Positions 6,274 to 12,246 of a DNA stretch of 25,957 nucleotides are shown piece after piece. Source of the DNA: Verrucomicrobiota bacterium (GTDB taxonomy: Bacteria; Verrucomicrobiota; Verrucomicrobiia; Opitutales; Opitutaceae); the NCBI GenBank assembly GCA_023410155.1, contig JAEYQF010000140.1, positions 1 through 25,957 of the forward strand, read 5' to 3'. Position 1 is the stretch's first letter. Each line of letters begins with the position of its first letter. The position numbers and the translations under genes are program-made. Under the pieces are notes generated by a model. It was not told the origin of the DNA, did no database searches, and saw only the letters and a list, made by a program, of their open reading frames with translations.

Positions 6274-7832
6274 GAACGGGCGGAGACGGAGGTGAGGGAG
6301 AATTCAGCGTGGATGCGGGTGCCCTGCGAAGGCTGAGAGACGATCTCGAGCTGACCACCGACGAGCTGGACGCGCTCGGTCATGCCGGCGAGCCCGAGGG
6401 AGTTGTGCTTCGCGAGACCTTCGCTCGGGTGAAAACCGCGGCCACGGTCGGAGATCTCGACGTGGAGCGCGATGTCGTCGGCGGCGACGGTCACCACGGC
6501 GGTTTGGGCGCCGGAGTGTTTCGCGACGTTGTTGAGCGCCTCCTGCACGACGCGATAGGCGGTGATCTCGAGCTCGGGAGCGAGGCGTTGCGGCGGGAGC
6601 GCGAGGTCGAGCTCGATCTGGATCGACGTTTGGCGGCGATAGCGGTCGACGAGCCACTTGATCGCGGGCTCGAGGCCGAGATCGTCGAGCATGCGCGGAC
6701 GGAGCTGGAGCGTCATCTCGCGCACGGTGCGGAGCAGTTCGTCGGTCACGGAGAGCGCTTCGCCGAGGGCGGCGCGATCGTTTTGTGCGGCTTCGAGTTG
6801 AAAGCGCAGGCCGGTAAGGAGCTGGCCGACCTGGTCGTGAAGTTCGCGCGCGATGGCGTGGCGCTCGTCCTCCTGCACGCGGAGGATGCGGTTGGAGAGT
6901 GCCTGGAGCCGGGCGGCGTTTTCTTCGGTGCGTTGCTCGGCGGCTTTGCGCACGACGATCTGGGATTCGAGGTCGCGCGTGCGTTCGGTGACCTGATCGG
7001 CGAGCGAGCGGTTGAGCTCGGCGAGGGCGTGGGACAGTTGGGCGTTGAGCTTCTCCGTGTCCGCGCGCTTGAGCGCGTCGTTGAGGGAAAAAACGAGATC
7101 GGGCAGGCTGCTGCCATCGAACGGGAGGAAGTCGTGGGCCCCGAGCTGAAACGCCGCGATCGCGGTGGCGCTCGACTGGGTGTGGGAGAGGACGATGGCG
7201 GGCTTGTCCTCGGCCACGGAGCGGAGCCGGCGGAGCACGTCGAGCATGTGCTCGTCCTGTATCCCCGGACCCACTACAAACGCGTCGCAGGTGAAGTCGC
7301 TGCGCAGGTAGGCGTCGAGTTCGTGTGGCGGCAGGCTCTTGAGCACGAGACGGGAGGAGTTTGCGGCGAAGAACCCTTCGATCTCTTCCTGCGTGGGGCG
7401 ATAGGACTCGATCAACAACACCTCGTGCTCACGGGGCGGAGGCATGACCGCGCGTTGGCGACGGGAGCGCTCGGCGACACGGCGTGCGATTTCCGGGATG
7501 CGGCGGAAGTCGGCAGAGTTTTTATTGATGCAATCCACGGCGCCGGCTCGCAGCGCGCGAATGGCGAGTTCGTGTTCGCCCTGGCCGCTGACCATCACGA
7601 CGGGTGTCGGATCGCGCCGCGCCGTGAGTTCGCCGAGCACGTGCAGCCCGTCCGTATCCGGCATCATCAAATCGAGGAGCAGCACATCGAAGCCTCCCCG
7701 CTGCATGGCCGCCAGACACGAGCGGCCGTCGGAGACGTGCTCGATCTGGCACTCGGGGGCGGTGCGTTCGAAGAGCAGGTGCACGATCTCGGCAATCTGC
7801 GGGTCGTCCTCGGCATGGAGCACGCGAATCAT
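6270..7832 (-). CDS. Hybrid sensor histidine kinase, N-terminal receiver and HisKA_3 core
   Basis: 520 aa from the ATG that begins MIRVLHAEDD. A TTG 16 codons upstream is possible, but the receiver fold starts at this Met. Domain order: receiver (about 2-120, Asp54 in LLLDLMMP, Lys104); a second receiver-like domain (about 135-255) with VVGPG at the acceptor site and hence no phosphorylatable Asp; a coiled coil (about 255-315); HisKA_3 dimerisation domain with His332 in ARELHDQVGQLL; and HATPase (about 415-515) with EALNNVAKH (N-box) and SDRGRGF (Asp462). There is no transmembrane segment, so it is probably cytoplasmic and takes input from another kinase through its own receiver. It pairs with the overlapping NarL-type regulator, the usual HisKA_3 partner. 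Confidence 0.93.
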   Translation of the reverse strand: MIRVLHAEDDPQIAEIVHLLFERTAPECQIEHVSDGRSCLAAMQRGGFDVLLLDLMMPDTDGLHVLGELTARRDPTPVVMVSGQGEHELAIRALRAGAVDCINKNSADFRRIPEIARRVAERSRRQRAVMPPPREHEVLLIESYRPTQEEIEGFFAANSSRLVLKSLPPHELDAYLRSDFTCDAFVVGPGIQDEHMLDVLRRLRSVAEDKPAIVLSHTQSSATAIAAFQLGAHDFLPFDGSSLPDLVFSLNDALKRADTEKLNAQLSHALAELNRSLADQVTERTRDLESQIVVRKAAEQRTEENAARLQALSNRILRVQEDERHAIARELHDQVGQLLTGLRFQLEAAQNDRAALGEALSVTDELLRTVREMTLQLRPRMLDDLGLEPAIKWLVDRYRRQTSIQIELDLALPPQRLAPELEITAYRVVQEALNNVAKHSGAQTAVVTVAADDIALHVEISDRGRGFHPSEGLAKHNSLGLAGMTERVQLVGGQLEIVSQPSQGTRIHAEFSLTSVSARS

Positions 7833-8004
7833 GGCTGGGTAGGCGAGCACTGTGACGCGGTGACGCGGGTTGCCAAGCAATCGGCACGACCACTGGGAAA
7901 TGAACCCCTAGATGCACTGCGGAAACACCCCAGCGCATTTTGCGAGGCTCAATTACGGGCCCGCCCGGATGCCCGGTTTTCCGAGGAAAAACTATGCTCT
8001 GGGC

Positions 8005-8583
8005 ATGATCTCGAGCACCTCCAACGCCCGCCTCACCAAGGTCGCTGTCCGGGCGTTGCTGGTGGTGCTCATGGCCGTTTACGGGCTGCTCACCAGCGGC
8101 TGCAATTCGGTCTCCAACGAGGAAAACCTCGCGTTGTTCGCGATGAACGCCCCCTTGCCGAAGATCGTCGCCAAGGGCACTGAGCTCGCCGCCGCCGAGA
8201 AGGCCGCCGCCGAGACCCACGGCTGCATCGCGGTGCGCGGCGAAGGTCCCTCGATGGAACCGGTTTACCTCGACGGCACGGCGGTCGTGATCCGCGTCGG
8301 CGGCTACGACAAGCTCAAGAGCGGCCTGCCCATCGTTTACAAGGACAGTCGGGGCGTGGCCGTGGCCCACATGCTCGTCCGCCAGACGGACGCGGGCTGG
8401 ATTGCCGCGGGCCTGAACAATAACGGCAACGACGTGGAACTGGTGACGCGTGACAATTTGGTTGGTGTTATCACGCAGGCATTCGCCTCGAAGACCGGGC
8501 CGCTGCCCAAGTCGGTGGCGGCCCGCATCGCGCTCAACGAGCAGGTCGCCAAGGGCGCATCGGTCGCCGCGATGGGCCTGTGA
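8005..8583 (+). CDS. Predicted lipoprotein with S24/S26 (signal-peptidase-like) domain
   Basis: 192 aa from the ATG used here; two Met codons upstream in frame (7912 and 7969) would put a non-signal sequence in front, so I prefer this start. Residues 11-32 form a signal peptide ending LLTSGC, a lipobox-like motif with Cys33 as the lipidation site; Thr at -3 is a weak match. Residues about 70-165 resemble the S24/S26 peptidase core: GEGPSMEP with Ser83, DGTAVVIRV, then VYKDSRGVAVAHMLV with His122, and GLNNNGND with VGVI. In type I signal peptidases of the eukaryotic/archaeal kind a His takes the place of the general-base Lys. Whether this protein is a protease is not known. It is divergent from the kinase, 172 nt away. 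It could also be a lipoprotein that only borrows the fold. Confidence 0.62.
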   Translation: MISSTSNARLTKVAVRALLVVLMAVYGLLTSGCNSVSNEENLALFAMNAPLPKIVAKGTELAAAEKAAAETHGCIAVRGEGPSMEPVYLDGTAVVIRVGGYDKLKSGLPIVYKDSRGVAVAHMLVRQTDAGWIAAGLNNNGNDVELVTRDNLVGVITQAFASKTGPLPKSVAARIALNEQVAKGASVAAMGL

Positions 8584-8628
8584 GCACCGCTCCTTTTCCT
8601 AGTTCAAACACGATTCCCCGGCTCTGTT

Positions 8629-8690
8629 CGGTCTCGCGGATGAGACCGGCACCGCCCGGGGCTCGGTGCGCCTGAACTGCGTTTGCGCAG
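8629..8690 (+). terminator. Tandem hairpins after the lipoprotein gene
   Basis: Three successive inverted repeats: CGGTCTC/GAGACCG with a 6-nt loop (8629-8648), GCACCG/CGGTGC with a 9-nt loop (8649-8669) and CTGCG/CGCAG with a 4-nt loop (8677-8690). They start 45 nt after the stop. None has a U-tract directly behind it, so termination is a guess from structure and place. Confidence 0.35.
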
Positions 8691-8693
8691 AGT

Positions 8694-8705
8694 TATAAAA
8701 TTTTA
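8694..8705 (+). promoter_or_regulatory. AT-rich element, possible -10 region of the HDOD gene
   Basis: TATAAAATTTTA is a rare AT-only run in a GC-rich region and contains the palindrome TAAAATTTTA. TATAAA would place a start of transcription about 45 nt before the ATG of the HDOD gene. No good -35 hexamer is seen at the right distance, so the call is weak. Confidence 0.3.
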
Positions 8706-8750
8706 GCGAAAGTCGGCTCGAAACGCGCCGATTGGGGAGGCGTTGACGCT

Positions 8751-9686
8751 ATGATCGCCGACCCAGCCACTTCCGTGAACGGTGCCTTCACCCCCGCCGA
8801 TATCGTGCGGGAGCTGAAGCATCTGCCGTCGGCTCCGAAAGTGCTTCCGCGGCTCAAGCAACTGCTCGGCGATGGAAACTCCTCGATGCAGGAAATCGTC
8901 GCCCTCATCCGGCTGGATCCGGCGATCGCCGCACGCGTTCTCGCCGTCGGCAACAGCGCCTACTACAGCAAAGGCACGCGCTGCTTCAATGTGGAGGAAG
9001 CCGTCAACCGCGTCGGCTACACGCAGGTGTATGACCTCGTGTCCTTCGCCGTCGCTTCGCAGGTCCTCGTCCGGCCGCTCGCCGTTTACGAGATCGAGGC
9101 CGACGATCTGTGGAAATCTTCTGTCGCGTGCGCCCTCGCCGCCGAACTGCTGGCCGGTCGCACCGGGCAGGATCGCGATGTGGCCTATACCGTCGGCCTG
9201 CTCCATTGCCTCGGCATGGTGGCAATCGATGCCTGGGCGCTGCAACATCGCCCCCAGCTTCGCCTGCGCAACAACGGCCTGCCTCGTGAAGCCACGGAAG
9301 CAGAGCGCGCCGAGCTCGGTTTTACCCAAGCCGACACGGGTGCCGCGCTGCTCAATCACTGGGCTTTTCCGCACGCGATGTGCGAACCCGTGCGTTGGCA
9401 ATACGCGCCCCGGGCGTCCGGCGGACACACGCGCATGGCCTGTCTGTTGCACTGTGCGAAGTGGCTCCGCACCGTCGTTTGCGCCGCGCCGGGGACCCCG
9501 CGTCCACCGCTCCCGGCAGAAGCCGCGCTGCAGATGGTGCCGCTGCGCGCCGCGGAATTGCCCGCGCTGGTGATCGAACTCGAGAACCGGCTGCGCGAGG
9601 TCAGCTCATTGCTCGAAGTCGATCAACATCAGGGCTCCACGGTCGCGCATCGATTCCCCAGCAACATCTGGGAGAAATCAGCCTAA
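8751..9686 (+). CDS. HDOD domain protein (copy 1)
   Basis: 311 aa. The HDOD region covers about 15-220: LKHLPSAPKVLPRL, the typical RLDPAIAARVLAVGNSAYY and VEEAVNRVG segments, and YTVGLLHCLGM, where the HD dyad would be. Here it reads His152-Cys153, so the Asp is missing, as is common in HDOD proteins, which are usually non-hydrolytic signalling scaffolds. The C-terminal 90 residues have no recognised domain. GGGGAGG lies about 10 nt upstream of the ATG. It is monocistronic, followed at once by repeat array 2. It resembles the third HDOD protein (21098-21940) more than the second, judging by the LPxxP and NSAxY segments. HDOD proteins often act in motility, biofilm or second-messenger signalling; the role here is unknown. 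Confidence 0.9.
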   Translation: MIADPATSVNGAFTPADIVRELKHLPSAPKVLPRLKQLLGDGNSSMQEIVALIRLDPAIAARVLAVGNSAYYSKGTRCFNVEEAVNRVGYTQVYDLVSFAVASQVLVRPLAVYEIEADDLWKSSVACALAAELLAGRTGQDRDVAYTVGLLHCLGMVAIDAWALQHRPQLRLRNNGLPREATEAERAELGFTQADTGAALLNHWAFPHAMCEPVRWQYAPRASGGHTRMACLLHCAKWLRTVVCAAPGTPRPPLPAEAALQMVPLRAAELPALVIELENRLREVSSLLEVDQHQGSTVAHRFPSNIWEKSA

Positions 9687-9696
9687 GCCGCGCGCG

Positions 9697-9828
9697 CGCG
9701 AGTCGCGCCGCACTTTGCCTCGGGTCGAGCCACACGAAGGCGCGACCCGGGATGAACCTTGCCGCGACCCGAGCCGCACTGAGGTCCGACTGGACCCGCC
9801 CTCTGGCGCGACCCGGGACGAGGAGCGC
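9697..9828. repeat. Degenerate tandem array, 22-nt period (array 2)
   Basis: Six consecutive 22-nt units with no indels. Common form CGCGACCCG(A/G)GCCGCACT with a variable end (TTGC or AGG). The fifth unit is the most diverged. Shifted into the phase of array 1, the first two units share GTCG(C/A)GCC at columns 1-8, and most later units keep the GA at columns 21-22, so both arrays appear to be one family. The array starts 10 nt after the stop of the plus-strand HDOD gene and ends 17 nt before the stop of the minus-strand coiled-coil gene, filling the convergent gap almost entirely. Confidence 0.75.
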
Positions 9829-9845
9829 CGCAAAGGCCAATCCCC

Positions 9846-10226
9846 TCAGGCGCTGGTGCGCGCGTAGATTTTTTGCAGCAAGGCGGCCGAGGGCGCCACG
9901 GGGCTGGGCGTGGGCTTCGGCCCGGACAAACTGTAGCGGAGCAGCAGCTGTTCGTTTTCCTTGTCGAGCTGCAGGATCTGCAAGATTCGCGAGCGGGTGC
10001 TTTCGAGCAGCTCCCGCGCCTCCGGGTCGCGCACCGGCCCGGCGGGCACGCCCCTCAGGTTCTCGAGGGATTGGTCGAGGCGCTCGAGCAGACTGCGCTT
10101 CTTCTCGACCAACTCGGGCGGAAGAGGCCGCTGGTGCTGACGCAGGAAACGATTCTCCTCGAGCGCACAGGCGTGGAGATCGTCACAAAGCTGGCGGTGT
10201 TGTTGGAGCGCTTCCGGGGTGGTCAT
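9846..10226 (-). CDS. Small coiled-coil protein, FlgN-like
   Basis: 126 aa, start at the ATG reading MTTPEALQQH. It is mostly helical, with Leu/Glu/Arg heptad-like patterns at about 8-30, 38-58 and 68-97, a Pro turn in between (RPLPPEL, VPAGPV) and a Pro/Ser tail. Length, layout and the repeated KRSLLERLDQSL and ENEQLLLRYSL segments resemble FlgN-type flagellar export chaperones, but the match is by architecture and not by a diagnostic motif. It starts 44 nt inside the end of the TPR gene and is the last gene of a minus-strand run. A generic coiled-coil protein is the alternative. Confidence 0.62.
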   Translation of the reverse strand: MTTPEALQQHRQLCDDLHACALEENRFLRQHQRPLPPELVEKKRSLLERLDQSLENLRGVPAGPVRDPEARELLESTRSRILQILQLDKENEQLLLRYSLSGPKPTPSPVAPSAALLQKIYARTSA

Positions 10227-11544
10227 GGGTCGGCTGGGCGGCGGCGACGGCCGTTTTCTGGCCGGTCGTGGTGTCGAAAAGGGTGGAGACTTGGTGGTCC
10301 ACCTTATCGCGCCAGTCGACGTGAGCAAGACGTGTCTCGGCCATGCGCACCAGGTCCGCGATTTCCGGCGCGGGCGCAGGCCCGGCGAGCTGGACGACGT
10401 CGCGGAATGTCGCGCACGCGCGCGGCACGTCGCCGAGCCGTTCGAGGCAGAGCCCGATCTGGTAAGTCACGGGGATTTTCCACGCCGGCTCCTCCGCGAG
10501 CGCGGCGAGACTCTGGTAAATCTGGAGCGCGTTGAAGACGTCGCCGGCGGCGAAAAAGTCATTGGCGAGCTGGTTGCCCGTCCGGCGCTGCCAGTAGGCC
10601 CAGCGCTTCGGGTCGGCTTCGATGCGCGACTTCTCGGCGCGGAGCAGTTCGATCGTGGCGACGAGCGCTTCCTGCGGCCGTTTCAGCTGCCGAAGGGAAA
10701 CCGAGAGCAGGTAGCGGGCCTCCGGCACATTTTCATCAGCGGGCCATTGGTCGAGGTAGGCGCGCAGCGTGGTGACCGCGGCCTCGTATTCAGAAAGCAG
10801 ATACTGCGAATAGGCGGACTTGAAATGCGCGCGCGCGCGGTCGGCGGGCGCGAGATCGAGCATGCGCAGCCGCGAGAAGAACTTCGTGGCCTCAGCGAAG
10901 TCGCCGGTCTGGAAATAAGTCTCCGCCACCTCGAACTGCGCGGTCTTGGCGAGCAGTTGGTAATGCTCGAAGCCTTCGTCCGAGGGTAGCTTGAGGGTGG
11001 AGTTGATGACGTTGTAGAAGCGCGCGATCGCGAGCTTCGGCGCGCCCATGGCGCGGAGCGTGCGGCCCAGGTCGAGCAGGGCGTCGGGCACGCGTTCGTC
11101 GGCCGGATATTCCTTGAGGTATTTCTCGTAAATGGCCGCGGCCTTGGTGAGCGAGCCCTCGCGGCGGTGCATCTTGGCGAGCCCGAGCAGCGCGCTCTTC
11201 GTCTGCGGCAGCGGCGCGGTTTGATTCAGCACCTGTCGGAACGCGATCTCTGCAGCCGCGTAGTCTCCGCGCTCGGTCAGACTATTGCCCAGGTTGACCA
11301 AGCCCTGCGATTCCCGCTCGGTGAGCCGCAAGAGCTCATGCACCGGCGTTTGGGCGGGAGTGGCGGCCGCGGGCGGGGCCACTGGTTGGTGCACCGCCGC
11401 GCCGGACTCGACAGGGTGCCTGCTGGCGGGCGTATCGGCCCCGGAGGTCTCGGACGCGCAGAGCGGAGCGCGCGCGATCAGGAGCAGCACCGCCGCGAAA
11501 CAGCAGCGGCGGAGCGTGGAGGGCGTCGCGGAGCGGAGAATCAT
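10183..11544 (-). CDS. Exported TPR protein
   Basis: 453 aa. An N-terminal signal peptide (about 1-30, hydrophobic core CCFAAVLLLIA, likely cut after APLCA) is followed by a Pro/Ala-rich stretch (about 50-68). From about 80 to 405 there is a series of TPR-like helix pairs, for example LVNLGNSLTERGDYAAAE, FEVAETYFQTGDFAEATKFF and YQIGLCLERLGDVPRACATF. The C-terminus is a Pro/Ala/Thr tail. Such proteins act as periplasmic or outer-membrane assembly scaffolds; the partner is unknown. The ATG overlaps the stop of the upstream proline-rich gene (ATGA), and the 3' end overlaps the coiled-coil gene by 44 nt, so the three are probably one operon. A BamD- or CpoB-like role cannot be excluded, but no lipobox is seen. 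Confidence 0.85.
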   Translation of the reverse strand: MILRSATPSTLRRCCFAAVLLLIARAPLCASETSGADTPASRHPVESGAAVHQPVAPPAAATPAQTPVHELLRLTERESQGLVNLGNSLTERGDYAAAEIAFRQVLNQTAPLPQTKSALLGLAKMHRREGSLTKAAAIYEKYLKEYPADERVPDALLDLGRTLRAMGAPKLAIARFYNVINSTLKLPSDEGFEHYQLLAKTAQFEVAETYFQTGDFAEATKFFSRLRMLDLAPADRARAHFKSAYSQYLLSEYEAAVTTLRAYLDQWPADENVPEARYLLSVSLRQLKRPQEALVATIELLRAEKSRIEADPKRWAYWQRRTGNQLANDFFAAGDVFNALQIYQSLAALAEEPAWKIPVTYQIGLCLERLGDVPRACATFRDVVQLAGPAPAPEIADLVRMAETRLAHVDWRDKVDHQVSTLFDTTTGQKTAVAAAQPTHDHPGSAPTTPPAL

Positions 11545-12143
11545 CGCGGAGTCTGGGTGTAGGTCGCGGAACTCGGAGGCAACGGAGCAGCCGTGGGCAC
11601 AGTCCGTGGCACGGGCACGATCACGTCGGGATCACCCGGGAGGGTGGCGGGAATCTGGAAATAGGGCAGGAAGTCCTCGGGACGCACCGGGGGCCGGGTA
11701 TCGTCGGGCAGGATGGGTGGTGGCGTGCGCGTCGGGACGGCGACAGGGTCCACCACGGGATCGCGCTCGACACCGAGCGGATGCGTGGAGGAGAGCACGA
11801 CGTGAGGCGTGTTGTTCTCCGCCGTCGCGGCCGGCAGCGTGGAAACGACGTCCGGTTTGTTCTCGGGCGGGGAGGAAGGGTGATCCTCGGAAGTGGGATA
11901 GGGAGGCGCCGTCGCCGGGGGATGGGTGGTGAGATCGGGCGGCGGAAGCGGTTCCTCGAAGCGCAACGGGGGCGCGCCGAGAACGGTGAGATACGGTTTC
12001 AGGGGCAAAACCGCGACACTGGCGGCGTGCGGCTTGGACCACGCTTTCGCCGCAGCAAGCAGTGAAAGGAGGAGCAGCGCCAGCCATGGCAGTGCCGGGC
12101 CCGCACCCGATGAGGGTGCCGGCGTTGGTTCGCGTAGATTCAT
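11541..12143 (-). CDS. Proline-rich protein with N-terminal membrane anchor, unknown function
   Basis: 200 aa from the ATG reading MNLREPTPAP. A single hydrophobic segment (about 19-33, LPWLALLLLSLLAAA) is an anchor or an uncleaved signal. The next stretch, VAVLPLKPYLTVLGAPPL (45-60), is the only part that looks folded. Residues 65-200 are rich in Pro, Thr, Asp and Val and low in complexity, as expected for an extended periplasmic linker. No family was recognised. An open frame extends 61 codons further upstream but has shadow-like composition and crosses a hairpin, so the internal ATG was chosen. It is coupled to the TPR gene by a 4-nt overlap, suggesting that the two proteins work together at the envelope. 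Confidence 0.65.
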   Translation of the reverse strand: MNLREPTPAPSSGAGPALPWLALLLLSLLAAAKAWSKPHAASVAVLPLKPYLTVLGAPPLRFEEPLPPPDLTTHPPATAPPYPTSEDHPSSPPENKPDVVSTLPAATAENNTPHVVLSSTHPLGVERDPVVDPVAVPTRTPPPILPDDTRPPVRPEDFLPYFQIPATLPGDPDVIVPVPRTVPTAAPLPPSSATYTQTPR

Positions 12144-12197
12144 TGAAAAAAAGACAGTCCATGTGATGGATCGTCCTGAGATGCCCGCTGATATATC

Positions 12198-12216
12198 GGC
12201 CCGATCTGACCGGGCC
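12198..12216 (-). terminator. Hairpin between the hybrid kinase and the proline-rich gene
   Basis: On the minus strand, GGCCCG and CGGGCC form a 6-bp GC stem with a 7-nt loop, 31 nt after the stop of the hybrid kinase. It is flanked by the palindrome GATATATC (12190-12197). No U-tract follows. It may attenuate read-through into the proline-rich/TPR operon. Confidence 0.35.
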
Positions 12217-12246
12217 TGAAGCGGGTTTTCCACGCGGGCGCGGGGA

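Noticed and set aside
7833..8004. Promoter in the divergent gap between kinase and lipoprotein gene (TATGCT at 7993)
   Set aside because: No -35 element at the right spacing, and the start of transcription would coincide with the start codon.
6309..8183. Long plus-strand open frame across the kinase
   Set aside because: Shadow of the histidine kinase gene; no recognisable motif, and the opposite strand carries receiver, HisKA_3 and HATPase motifs.
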